The notes under the pieces were generated by a model, which saw nothing but the letters and a program-made list of their open reading frames with translations, was not told the DNA's origin and made no database searches. A stretch of DNA of 64,000 bases, taken from assembly GCF_024385575.1 (NCBI RefSeq), contig NZ_JANFMV010000004.1:124001-188000 (forward strand). The letters are read 5' to 3'. Numbering within the stretch: position 1 is the stretch's first letter; the number at the start of each line of letters is the position of its first letter. The stretch is from Rhizobium sp. NRK18 (lineage in GTDB: Bacteria > Pseudomonadota > Alphaproteobacteria > Rhizobiales > Rhizobiaceae). The translations under genes were made by a program, and so were the position numbers. Positions 1-8,076 of this stretch are shown here, piece by piece.

Positions 1-128
1 CGGAGAGCTAGACCTCCGAACGCCCGGCGAAACGAAACTGACGCTTGGCACCGCACACTCCGCTCTCGACCGGCCTGCCACGCAACAGGCGCACGCCATT
101 CACAGCACGGAACGCCTTATTTCTCGCC

Positions 129-851
129 TCAGCGCACGCTAGCGAGGAACGTCTTCGTTTCCGGATGCTGGGGGTCGCCGAAGATCTGGTCGGGCGTGCC
201 GATCTCGGCCATCACGCCCTTGTGGAAATAGGCGACGCGGTTGGACACGTCGCGGGCAAAGGCCATTTCATGCGTGACGCAGATCATCGTCATGCCTTCC
301 TCGGCGAGCATTTTCAGCGTTTCCAGCACTTCGCCGACGAGCTGCGGGTCGAGCGCCGAGGTCACTTCGTCGAACAGCATGTAGTCGGGCGACATGGCGA
401 GCGCGCGGGCAATCGCCATGCGCTGCTGCTGGCCGCCTGACAGGCGCGATGGATAGGTCGTCAGCTTGTCGGCGAGACCGACATGCTTCAACTGCTCCTC
501 GGCAATGGCTTCCGCTTCCGCCTTGCCCATACCGAGCACCTTACGCGGCGCCAGCGTGACATTTTCCAGCACCGTCAGATGCGGAAAGGCGTTCCACTGC
601 TGAAACACGATGCCGATCTTCTGGCGAAGCTTGTTGAGATTGGTCGATTTCGCATGCACCTCGGTGCCGTCGACGAGGATTTTGCCGGAGTCGATCGGCT
701 CGAGCCCGTTGATGCAGGTGAGCAACGTCGACTTGCCCGATCCGGAGCCGCCGATGACCGTGACGACCTCGCCCTTCTCGACGGTCAGGTTGATGCCCTT
801 GAGAACCTCCAGTGGACCAAAGGACTTGTGGACGTTCTGGATCTCAATCAT
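129..851 (-). CDS. Polar amino-acid ABC transporter ATPase (GlnQ/HisP type)
   Basis: Energy-coupling ATPase of a periplasmic-binding-protein-dependent amino-acid importer. It is 240 aa, the usual size for this family. Walker A GGSGSGKS is at residues 34-41, the Q-loop at about 84, the LSGGQ signature at about 137-141, Walker B YMLFDE at 157-162 and the switch His at 194. A longer reading frame begins at 890. The internal ATG at 851 is preferred because it overlaps the end of the upstream permease gene by 8 bases, as expected for a coupled operon, and the protein then begins with the standard MIEI..VHKSFG start. It is the last gene of a binding protein-permease-permease-ATPase operon. The exact amino acid cannot be read from sequence. 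Confidence 0.95.
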   Translation of the reverse strand: MIEIQNVHKSFGPLEVLKGINLTVEKGEVVTVIGGSGSGKSTLLTCINGLEPIDSGKILVDGTEVHAKSTNLNKLRQKIGIVFQQWNAFPHLTVLENVTLAPRKVLGMGKAEAEAIAEEQLKHVGLADKLTTYPSRLSGGQQQRMAIARALAMSPDYMLFDEVTSALDPQLVGEVLETLKMLAEEGMTMICVTHEMAFARDVSNRVAYFHKGVMAEIGTPDQIFGDPQHPETKTFLASVR

Positions 852-1497
852 TGGACCACCTTTTTTCGAGATAGCCGCCGAAACGGGCAAGCGGGAAGCT
901 GATGATGAAGTAGAAGGCGCCGCAGATCATGAGCAGGAACAGCGGCTCCTGCAGGCGGGTGATCAGGATCTGGGTCGACTTCAGCAGTTCGGTGACCTGA
1001 ACCACGTAGACGAGTGCCGAATCCTTCATGACGCCGAGCGCCAGACCGATCCATGACGGCAGCGCCACGCGGGTGGCGAGCGGCAGCACGATATAGCGCA
1101 TGTCCTGCCCCCAGCTCATGCCGAGCGAGCGCGCCGCACGGCGCGTGGTGGACGGCACGGCGTCGATGCCGCCGCGCACGATTTCTGCGCAATAGGCGGC
1201 GGTGTAGAGCGACAGCACCATGCAGGCCACCGCAAATCCCGAAAGCTGCAGGCGCAACACCACGCCCATGAAGGCATTGGCGAGCACCAGCTGGATCAAG
1301 AGCGGGACGGAGCGGAAGATATCAAGGAAGAACGTCAGCGGCGCCGAAGCGACGGCACCGAGTTGCACGCGCAGAATGCCGAACAGGATGCCGAGCAGGG
1401 TTCCGATGACGACCGAGATCGCGGTGACGATCAGCGTCATGCCGGCGCCCTTGGCGAGGAAGACGAGATCGGAGGAGGACAGAGCGGTATCGAACAT
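844..1497 (-). CDS. Amino-acid ABC transporter permease (HisM/ArtM type)
   Basis: Inner-membrane permease of 217 aa with about five hydrophobic segments. The BPD/EAA loop typical of polar amino-acid permeases lies around residues 115-150 (AARSLGMSWGQ.MRYIVLP). It lies 14 bases downstream of a second permease gene and its stop overlaps the ATPase start, so the two permeases probably form a heterodimer in one importer. The family is clear; the substrate is not. Confidence 0.93.
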   Translation of the reverse strand: MFDTALSSSDLVFLAKGAGMTLIVTAISVVIGTLLGILFGILRVQLGAVASAPLTFFLDIFRSVPLLIQLVLANAFMGVVLRLQLSGFAVACMVLSLYTAAYCAEIVRGGIDAVPSTTRRAARSLGMSWGQDMRYIVLPLATRVALPSWIGLALGVMKDSALVYVVQVTELLKSTQILITRLQEPLFLLMICGAFYFIISFPLARFGGYLEKRWSND

Positions 1498-1511
1498 GGT
1501 CGCGCCGCCCC

Positions 1512-2177
1512 TTAGTAGCGGAACAGGCGCGCGGCGATCAGGCGGGCGCTCAGCGTGATGATCTTGGTGATGATGTAGAACATCACACCGGCGATGGCGA
1601 AAAGCTCGAAGGTCCGGAAGGTCAGTGCGTTCAGGTCCTGTGTGACGCCGTAAAGGTCGGAATTCATGCCGACGGTGACGCCGAGCGAAGTCATCAGCAC
1701 CGCCCAGACCATCTGGTTGGTCATCGGCAGGAAGGAAATGCGCAGCATCTGCGGCAGGATAATGTAGCGGAAGGCCTGCAGCTGCGACATGCCAAGCGAC
1801 CGCCCGGCCCGTGTCTGTGTGTCCGGGATCGCTTTCAACGCGCCGCGGAAATTCTCAGCCAGATAACCGGCATTGTTGAAGGTGATGCCGATCAGCAGCG
1901 ACACGAATGGGCTGAAATGAATGCCGAAACTGGCAATGCCGAAATGCGCCATGTAAATCTGGAAAAGCGCCGGCGTGTTGCGGGCAATTTCGACCCAGCT
2001 GGTGGCGACGGCCTTGAGCGGGCGGGATCCGGACAGGCGAAACACGGTCAGGAGAATGGCGAAAGCAATGCCGATCAGCATCGACAGCACCGCCACCTCG
2101 ATCGTGACCACCGCGCCGTCCAGCATTTTCGGAAGCCGGGCGAAGGCCTGGTTCCATTGGAAGGTGTATCCGAACAT
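1512..2177 (-). CDS. Amino-acid ABC transporter permease (HisQ/GltK type)
   Basis: Inner-membrane permease of 221 aa. The conserved cytoplasmic EAA-like loop (GRSLGMSQLQAFRYIILPQ) is near residues 122-140 and hydrophobic helices flank it. It partners the permease immediately downstream. The gap between it and the upstream binding-protein gene carries a strong hairpin (2202-2253), which probably lowers expression of the membrane genes relative to the binding protein. Confidence 0.93.
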   Translation of the reverse strand: MFGYTFQWNQAFARLPKMLDGAVVTIEVAVLSMLIGIAFAILLTVFRLSGSRPLKAVATSWVEIARNTPALFQIYMAHFGIASFGIHFSPFVSLLIGITFNNAGYLAENFRGALKAIPDTQTRAGRSLGMSQLQAFRYIILPQMLRISFLPMTNQMVWAVLMTSLGVTVGMNSDLYGVTQDLNALTFRTFELFAIAGVMFYIITKIITLSARLIAARLFRY

Positions 2178-2201
2178 GAGCGTTTCCTACCAGAAGGGAT
2201 G

Positions 2202-2253
2202 CGGACGCAAATCGGCGCGGACGTATCCGCGCCGATCATACGTCGTGCGTCCG
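2202..2253 (-). terminator. Nested hairpin after the binding-protein gene (attenuator or mRNA stabiliser)
   Basis: An 11-bp perfect stem, ATCGGCGCGGA (2211-2221) with TCCGCGCCGAT (2226-2236), has a 4-base loop. An outer 8-bp stem, CGGACGCA with TGCGTCCG, encloses it. It begins 2 bases after the binding-protein stop in the direction of transcription and is not followed by a T run. Partial termination or 3'-end protection of the binding-protein message is therefore likelier than full termination. Confidence 0.6.
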
Positions 2254-2254
2254 A

Positions 2255-3061
2255 TTAGCGATAGGCGTTCGGAACGAGCAGGGAGGGAACTTCGCCGCCA
2301 ACCCACTTTTCATACAGTTCCTTGTAACGGCCGGTACGAATCTGCTGGTTGACGAACAGGTTGAGGTAGTTGATCAGGCCGTATTCGTTGCGGTTGGTGA
2401 ACAGCGCAACGTAGTCGGTATCGAACGGCGCCTTGCCGACGACCGAGATGCCCGGATAGTTGCCGGTCTTGACGTTGGCCTGCGCCACAGTCGAGGTCGA
2501 CACGGTTGCTTCGAGCTGTCCCTGGCTGAGCGCCAGGAAGACGTCGGCCTGGGTCTGGTACGGACGGAAGGTGCCGGAGCCCCATTCGTTGATCTGCTTT
2601 TCGAGCGCGATCGCCTCATAGGTGCCGGCCACGGCGCCGACGGTGTGACCCTTCATGTCCTCATAGGACTTGATGCCCGACTTGTCGTTGGCGGTAACAG
2701 CCATTTCGAATGCGAAGTAGGGAATGGTGAAGCCGACGGTCTTGGCGCGCTCCAGCGTATCGGAGGTCGAGGCGACGCCGACATCGACGCGGCCCGACAT
2801 CAGGGCGGGAATGCGTTCCGGGAACGGCGTTTCGACGATCTCGGCCTTGACGCCCAGCACCTTGGCGAGGTCGTTGCAATAATCAACGTCGAAGCCTTCC
2901 GGCTCGTTGTTGGCATTGCGCTGTCCCATCGGCGGGAAGTCGAGAACCACGGCGCAGCGAAGCGTGCCCGAGGCAATGATGTCATCCAGTTTATCGGCCT
3001 TTGCGGCACCGGCGAAACCCACCGCTGCGATCAAGGCTGTGGCCCAAAGTGTCTTCTGCAT
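2255..3061 (-). CDS. Amino-acid ABC transporter periplasmic binding protein
   Basis: Family 3 solute-binding protein (SBP_bac_3) that captures the substrate in the periplasm. It is 268 aa with a signal peptide of about 21 residues ending AKA before DKLDDI. The mature part has the two-lobe pattern of polar amino-acid receptors, including GTLRCAVVLDFPP near the start and the central GFDVDYCNDLAK segment. The start at 3061 is chosen because AAGGGGAG lies just upstream and the signal peptide begins there; a longer frame to 3103 has no support. It is the first gene of the importer operon. Confidence 0.94.
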   Translation of the reverse strand: MQKTLWATALIAAVGFAGAAKADKLDDIIASGTLRCAVVLDFPPMGQRNANNEPEGFDVDYCNDLAKVLGVKAEIVETPFPERIPALMSGRVDVGVASTSDTLERAKTVGFTIPYFAFEMAVTANDKSGIKSYEDMKGHTVGAVAGTYEAIALEKQINEWGSGTFRPYQTQADVFLALSQGQLEATVSTSTVAQANVKTGNYPGISVVGKAPFDTDYVALFTNRNEYGLINYLNLFVNQQIRTGRYKELYEKWVGGEVPSLLVPNAYR

Positions 3062-3122
3062 CTGCGTTACTCCCCTTGTTGGTTGAGGAGACCGTAGAGG
3101 CAAATTTTATTTCTCGCAACTA

Positions 3123-3145
3123 AATTTTTTCATATAAGAAAAATT
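3123..3145. promoter_or_regulatory. AT-rich inverted repeat upstream of the amino-acid importer
   Basis: AATTTTT (3123-3129) and AAAAATT (3139-3145) form a perfect 7-bp inverted repeat with a 9-base spacer. It lies in a very AT-rich stretch about 60 bases upstream of the binding-protein start. Placement suits an operator or promoter region; the cognate regulator is not visible. Confidence 0.35.
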
Positions 3146-3259
3146 CTGGACCTAAAGAAAAAATCTCCGGCAGGTCGACATGCCGGGGTCCGCCACTGCC
3201 GCGCCTGATCCGATCCCTTCCCCGCCACGTATGTCCCTGAAACAACGGGAGGTGCCAGG

Positions 3260-3790
3260 ATGAGCACGACAAGAGCATGGGCCGCACTGCTGTGCAGCTT
3301 TCTGATGGTGCCGGCATTGCCTGCCGCCGCGACAGAGGCGGGGGGCAAGGTCGTTCGCGTCGGTATCAGCCACTATCGCGGCACGTGGCTGGAAATCGCC
3401 CGCCGGCCGATGTTCATCACCGACGGGTGCGTGGCCGGTTACACCACCTACAAGCCGACGTCGAACAGGTCAGTGATCGCCGTCGAGGACGGCTGCCACA
3501 AGGGCACGCCGGACGGTCCCTTGCGCAACGTCCATGCCTATGGCCGGATCGAGGATTTCGGCAGCACGAACGCCAGGCTTACGGTCAACTATCCCTTCTT
3601 CATCACCTTCAAATACTGGGTTCGCTACCAGTCGCCCGACCGGTCATGGTTCATCAGCGCCGATCCCGACATGAAGGACCTCTGGATATACGCCCGCCAC
3701 GTCCCCTCCAAACGGCAGCTCGCGGTCATGGTCGCAAAGGCGAAATCACTCGGCTACGACGTCAGCAAGCTGGAGTTCCCGGCGCAATAG
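3260..3790 (+). CDS. Exported lipocalin family protein (Blc-like)
   Basis: 176-aa protein with a signal peptide of about 24 residues (cut near AAA-TEA). The mature part has the lipocalin signature G-T-W at residues 41-43, two cysteines (57 and 79) and a late YWVRYQ...DLWIYARHVP segment. Its ending GYDVSKLEF resembles the end of bacterial Blc lipocalins. Blc proteins bind fatty acids or lysophospholipids at the envelope. There is no lipobox Cys after the signal, so it is probably periplasmic rather than a lipoprotein. GGAGG lies just upstream of the ATG. It is a single gene, not obviously tied to its neighbours. Confidence 0.75.
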   Translation: MSTTRAWAALLCSFLMVPALPAAATEAGGKVVRVGISHYRGTWLEIARRPMFITDGCVAGYTTYKPTSNRSVIAVEDGCHKGTPDGPLRNVHAYGRIEDFGSTNARLTVNYPFFITFKYWVRYQSPDRSWFISADPDMKDLWIYARHVPSKRQLAVMVAKAKSLGYDVSKLEFPAQ

Positions 3791-3798
3791 AAAAGCGA

Positions 3799-3817
3799 AC
3801 CCGCGTCCATTGCGGGT
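3799..3817 (-). terminator. Short hairpin between convergent genes
   Basis: ACCCGC (3799-3804) and GCGGGT (3812-3817) enclose a 7-base loop. Read on the minus strand it follows the phosphatase gene and is followed by CGCTTTTC, a weak intrinsic-terminator layout. Confidence 0.45.
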
Positions 3818-3828
3818 AGGCATGGCGA

Positions 3829-4656
3829 TCAGGACGCGCGACTTGCGCTTTCGCGGGGAAGACCGGCGATGAAGGTCAGGTCGTCCATGGTTCCCGGACC
3901 GGCGGCAAGCACGGGGGCGCCCTTCGTCAGCCTTTCGCCAGCCGTCGGAAATGGCAGGAAATCGCCTCCGGCTTCGCGCACGAGGCAGTAGCCTGCCAGG
4001 CAATCCCAGGCATGCATGTAGGGCTCGTAGTAGCCGACGAGACGGCCGGCGGCGACGTAGGCGAGCATCAGCGCGCCGGAACCGTTGCGGATGAAGGTGC
4101 CGTTCTGCTCCAGCAGTCTCTCGATGATGCCGGCGACGGTTGCGGGAGAGACGTAGTTGTTGGCGCCAATGCCGGTGACGCCGTTGCGGATCGTCTTCGC
4201 GCCGTCGAGCACCATCCGCCGCCCGTTGAGCGTCGCGCCCCGTCCTTCGGCAGCGGAATAGACCTCCCGCATGACCGGCGCGACGATCACACCAACCACC
4301 GGCCGCTCCTCGTAAAGAACGGCGATCGACACGCACCATGACGGCATGCCGTTGACGAAGGGGCTGGTGCCGTCGATCGGGTCGATAACCCAGGTGAAGC
4401 CGGAACTGCCGGCCTCAAGGCCGTATTCTTCGCCGAGGATGCCATCTTCAGGGAAAGCTTCGGAAATACGTGCGCGGATCAGCGTCTCGACGTCGCGGTC
4501 GGCAATCGAGACCACGTCCTGCGGGTCGCGCTTGGTTTCGATCGTGAGCGTGTCGCGGCGCTCAAAATAGTCGAGTGCCAGCGCGCCGGCGGATTGGCCG
4601 ATGCTTTCGGCCAGCGTGTGCCGGGCGGCAATGCCGGAAATGGTCGTAGTCGTCAT
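3829..4656 (-). CDS. Inositol monophosphatase family phosphatase
   Basis: 275-aa magnesium-dependent phosphatase of the IMPase/HisN/CysQ fold. The metal-site motifs are present: GILGEE at 72-77, DPIDGT at 92-97, and the late W-D motif in HAWDCLAGY. Known members hydrolyse inositol phosphates, histidinol phosphate or PAP, so the substrate is not fixed by family. It is the last gene of the AfuABC-like importer operon, 28 bases after the ATPase, which suggests it dephosphorylates the imported compound. The ATG at 4656 is chosen over an in-frame GTG at 4665 because AGGA is only 2 bases from that GTG. Confidence 0.85.
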   Translation of the reverse strand: MTTTTISGIAARHTLAESIGQSAGALALDYFERRDTLTIETKRDPQDVVSIADRDVETLIRARISEAFPEDGILGEEYGLEAGSSGFTWVIDPIDGTSPFVNGMPSWCVSIAVLYEERPVVGVIVAPVMREVYSAAEGRGATLNGRRMVLDGAKTIRNGVTGIGANNYVSPATVAGIIERLLEQNGTFIRNGSGALMLAYVAAGRLVGYYEPYMHAWDCLAGYCLVREAGGDFLPFPTAGERLTKGAPVLAAGPGTMDDLTFIAGLPRESASRAS

Positions 4657-4684
4657 GATTGTCACGGTCCTGATGGAATGAATG

Positions 4685-5770
4685 CTATTGCGAGTCGTTG
4701 ATTAGGGCGATGCCCCGGTCGGCGAGATGGATGGCGACTTCGGTCGAGGTCGGCATGGGAATGACGGCGGAATTGTCGACGACGAAGAGCCGCCCCTGGC
4801 TGGTCTCCACCTCGTATTCCACATGGTTGCCGAGATAGGCGGATGACGTGATCATGCCCCTGAAACCGCCGCTGGCGGCCCCCGCTTCGAGCCGGATCGC
4901 GCCCGGGCGAACCGCCAGCTTGGCAGGTCCCGGTACCGCGCTTCGCGCCGGCAGCAGCGAACGAGAGCCCTCGACCTCGACCGTCGCCTTGCCGTCGTCG
5001 ATCGAAACGATGTTGCACGCAATCACATTCGCCTCGCCCATGAAATCGGCGACGAAGGACGAGGCCGGTGCCTCATAGAGATCGCGCGGCGCGCCTTCCT
5101 GTGCGATGCGGCCGTCCTTCATGACGATGATCCGGTCGGAGACGGCGAGCGCCTCGTCCTGATCGTGGGTGACATAGACGGCGGTAAAGCCGAGCCGCTG
5201 CTGCAGATCACGGATCTCCGTCCTCACCTTGCGCCGCAGCCGCGCGTCGAGATTAGACAGCGGCTCGTCGAGCAGCAGCACCTGCGGCTCGAGAACCAGC
5301 GCACGAGCGACGGCGACGCGCTGCTGCTGACCGCCCGAAAGTTCGGCCGGCAGGCGTTGGCCGAGCCCGCCGAGGCCGACGAGCTGCATGCCTTCTTCGG
5401 CCCGCTCGCGCGCCTCGCGCTTCTTCATGCCGGACGATTCCAGGCCGTAGGCGACGTTGTCGAGCGCGCTCATATGCGGAAACAGCGCGTAGGACTGAAA
5501 CACCATCGAGACGTCGCGCTCGTTGGCCGGCAGCATGGTCACGTCGCGCCCGCCGATCAGGATGCGTCCCGCCGTCGGATGTTCGAGGCCGGCCAGCATG
5601 CGCAACGTCGTCGTCTTGCCGCAGCCGGAGGGCCCGAGCAGCGTCACGAGCTGGCCCGGCTCGATTGCGATCGAAAGATCCGGAATCGCGGTGAACGCGC
5701 CGAATGTCTTCCTGATGTTCTCGAAGACGACGGAACCGGGCTTGTCGAGTGGCGTCTTGTCGGCGCTCAT
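4685..5770 (-). CDS. ABC transporter ATPase (FbpC/AfuC/PotA type)
   Basis: 361-aa ATPase with Walker A GPSGCGKT at 46-53, an LSGGQQQR signature, Walker [17 protein letters not shown] and a C-terminal TOBE-like region. The true start is the ATG at 5770, which overlaps the permease stop by 4 bases. The same frame stays open a further 2 kb upstream, but that part runs antiparallel to nothing recognisable and lies inside the permease gene. Databases usually label this family ferric-iron or polyamine importers; the binding protein here suggests a sugar phosphate instead. Confidence 0.92.
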   Translation of the reverse strand: MSADKTPLDKPGSVVFENIRKTFGAFTAIPDLSIAIEPGQLVTLLGPSGCGKTTTLRMLAGLEHPTAGRILIGGRDVTMLPANERDVSMVFQSYALFPHMSALDNVAYGLESSGMKKREARERAEEGMQLVGLGGLGQRLPAELSGGQQQRVAVARALVLEPQVLLLDEPLSNLDARLRRKVRTEIRDLQQRLGFTAVYVTHDQDEALAVSDRIIVMKDGRIAQEGAPRDLYEAPASSFVADFMGEANVIACNIVSIDDGKATVEVEGSRSLLPARSAVPGPAKLAVRPGAIRLEAGAASGGFRGMITSSAYLGNHVEYEVETSQGRLFVVDNSAVIPMPTSTEVAIHLADRGIALINDSQ

Positions 5771-7992
5771 GCGGACTTCTCCTGATTGAATGGCCGGCTC
5801 TTTGTCACGGCGAGGACGCGGTTCTCGCGTCTCAGCCGGCGTTCGCCGACGAGGAACTGGAAGCCGGCGATAATGGCGACCATGACGACGATCAGCGTCG
5901 AGGAATAGGCGATGGCGACGCCGTATTCGCCGTTCTCGACCAGGCCGACGATATAGGCGGTCGCCATGTTGTACTGGGCGGAAACGAGGAAGATGACGGC
6001 GCTGATGGAGGTGATCGCCCGCACGAAGGAATAGACGAGTGCTGCGGTGATCGCCGGGCGCAGCAGCGGCAGGATGACCTTGCGAATGGTGCGGAAGCTG
6101 TTGGCGCGCAGCGTCAGCGACGCCTCGTCGAGGCTCTTGTCGAGCTGGCTCATCGCCGCAATGCCGCCGCGCACGCCGACCGGCATGTTGCGGAACACGA
6201 AGCAGGCGACGAGGATCAACGCCGTACCGGTCATCTCCAGCGGCGGCAGGTTGAACGCCATGATGTAGCTGATGCCGATGACCGTGCCGGGAATGGCAAA
6301 GCTCATCATCAGCGCGAATTCGAACAGGTTGCGCCCGGCAAAGCGCTGGCGGACAATGATATAGGCCGTCAGCAGGCCCACCGCCGCCGTCAGCGGCGCC
6401 GAGATGAGGGCGATTTCCATCGTCGTCCAGAAGGAGTTCCATGCAACTCCGGTCCAGGCAATGCCACCGTCGCGGATGGCGACCGAGAAGGCCCGGACGT
6501 AATGTTCGACGGTCAGCGAGTTGTCGAGACCCCAGGTTTTGACGAAGCCTCCGAACAGGATCATAGCATAGACGACCAGCGTGAAGATGCCCCAGCCGAT
6601 GACGATGACATGGGCGATGATCGAAATCGATTTCGGCAGGCTGGCATGCTGGCCGGAATCGCCCTTGCCGGTCACGGTCGCATAGTTGCGGCCGGTCAGC
6701 CACAGCCGCTGTGCCAGGAACGCGGTCAGCGTGAAGCAGAGCAGGATCAGGGCGAGCACCGCGGCGCGCGACGGATCGTTCTGGGCGCCGACGACGGCGA
6801 AGAAGATCTCGGTCGACAGCACGCCATGGCTGCCGCCGAGCACCAGCGGATTGCCAAAATCGGCCATGCTCTCGATGAAGCCGATCAGGAAGGCGTTGGC
6901 GAGCCCCGGTTTCATCAGCGGCAGGGATATCTTCCAGAAGGTCCGCCAGCGATCGGCCCGCAACGTCTGCGAAGCCTCTTCCATCGATGGCGAGACACCC
7001 TCGACGACACCAATCAACACCAGGAAGGAAATCGGCGTGAAGGACAGGACCTGCGCGATCCAGATGCCGGTCAGGCCGTAGAGCCAACGGCTCCCCTCGA
7101 TGCCGAGAATGTCGGCAACCACCTGCGTCACGACGCCAGAGCGTCCGAGAAGCAGCGTCAAAGCCAGCCCGACGACGAAGGGCGGCGTGATGATCGGCAG
7201 GATGGTCAAAAGACGAAGTCCCTTCTTGAAGGGAAAATTCGTCCGCGTGGCGACGAGTGCGAAAGCGAGGCCGAGCAGGGTGGAGCCGCCGGCCGTCATG
7301 ATCGCCAGCCAGAGCGTGCGCCAGGCGATACCGCAGCGGTTGCCTCCGACCAGGCAGTCGAGCGACCAGATCGAGGTGTCCTGGATATTCGCGATGAAGC
7401 CGTCGGGATTGAAGGAGCCGTCGAAATCCTGGAAGGCGCCGACGAACATGCTGCCGATCGGATAGAAGACGAAGATCGCCACCAGGAAGACCAGCATGCT
7501 GATCGCGCCGACCACGAAGGCGTCGCCCTTCATCACGCCGCGCTCCGCAAGGCCGAAGGCAAACATCAGCACAAAGGCGATGCCGAGCACCACGGCCCCC
7601 GCCCCCATTGACGGCTGGCCGTCGGCCATTGCGCCGAACATGGCTTCGAGAAAGGTCCAGCTCCAACCGCCAAAGCTGATCGCCAGCCCCTCGAAGGTGA
7701 GATAAGCGATTCCGATAACGCCGCTCCAGACCATCAGCGAACTGCGGACCAGCGGATCCTTCAGAAGGCGGGCGGACAGCCCGCAGAGCGCGATGACAGC
7801 GGCAATGGCAAGCCACGGCCGGCCGAAAGAGAAAACCTGCAGGATGGCGGGAGCAACCGCGCTGTCACCCGGGTACCGGGCAATCCAGCCGAAACCGAAG
7901 AAGCCGTTCTCGATCCTGTACCAGGGAAGAAGAAGGAAACCGATGGCCGCGAGCGCGATGACAAAGTCCAGTCGGCGGTTCTGTTGCGTCAT
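5767..7992 (-). CDS. Fused ABC transporter permease (FbpB/AfuB type)
   Basis: 741-aa inner-membrane protein formed by two BPD permease domains in one chain. There are about twelve or more hydrophobic segments and two EAA loops (around ASQTLRADRWRTFWKISLP and ASLTLRANSFRTIRKVILP). This fused form is typical of FbpB, AfuB and related systems. The start at 7992 is preferred to longer upstream starts because the membrane domain begins right after it; the ribosome site (GGGACGAG) is only moderate. Its stop overlaps the ATPase start. Confidence 0.92.
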   Translation of the reverse strand: MTQQNRRLDFVIALAAIGFLLLPWYRIENGFFGFGWIARYPGDSAVAPAILQVFSFGRPWLAIAAVIALCGLSARLLKDPLVRSSLMVWSGVIGIAYLTFEGLAISFGGWSWTFLEAMFGAMADGQPSMGAGAVVLGIAFVLMFAFGLAERGVMKGDAFVVGAISMLVFLVAIFVFYPIGSMFVGAFQDFDGSFNPDGFIANIQDTSIWSLDCLVGGNRCGIAWRTLWLAIMTAGGSTLLGLAFALVATRTNFPFKKGLRLLTILPIITPPFVVGLALTLLLGRSGVVTQVVADILGIEGSRWLYGLTGIWIAQVLSFTPISFLVLIGVVEGVSPSMEEASQTLRADRWRTFWKISLPLMKPGLANAFLIGFIESMADFGNPLVLGGSHGVLSTEIFFAVVGAQNDPSRAAVLALILLCFTLTAFLAQRLWLTGRNYATVTGKGDSGQHASLPKSISIIAHVIVIGWGIFTLVVYAMILFGGFVKTWGLDNSLTVEHYVRAFSVAIRDGGIAWTGVAWNSFWTTMEIALISAPLTAAVGLLTAYIIVRQRFAGRNLFEFALMMSFAIPGTVIGISYIMAFNLPPLEMTGTALILVACFVFRNMPVGVRGGIAAMSQLDKSLDEASLTLRANSFRTIRKVILPLLRPAITAALVYSFVRAITSISAVIFLVSAQYNMATAYIVGLVENGEYGVAIAYSSTLIVVMVAIIAGFQFLVGERRLRRENRVLAVTKSRPFNQEKSA

Positions 7993-8076
7993 GTCAATCT
8001 CGTCCCAGGCCGTCGATATTCCAGTTCGGGCACACCGCGCCCGTGACGCGGTGTGCCGCAATGTTTCAAGCCGACA

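Noticed and set aside
1..128. Possible gene end at the left edge
   Set aside because: The open frame there runs antisense into the ATPase gene and has no recognisable content; 128 bases are too few to judge.
5749..7611. A 620-codon plus-strand open frame over the fused permease
   Set aside because: Its composition (His, Asp, Gln, Arg repeats) is that of the reverse strand of a GC-rich membrane-protein gene. There is no recognisable domain or start signal.
4685..7816. A single 1043-codon open frame that would fuse a long arginine-rich region to the ABC ATPase
   Set aside because: The first two-thirds have low-complexity, Arg/Pro-rich composition and lie out of frame over the permease gene, which is clearly real. 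The ATPase begins at 5770 with a 4-base overlap.
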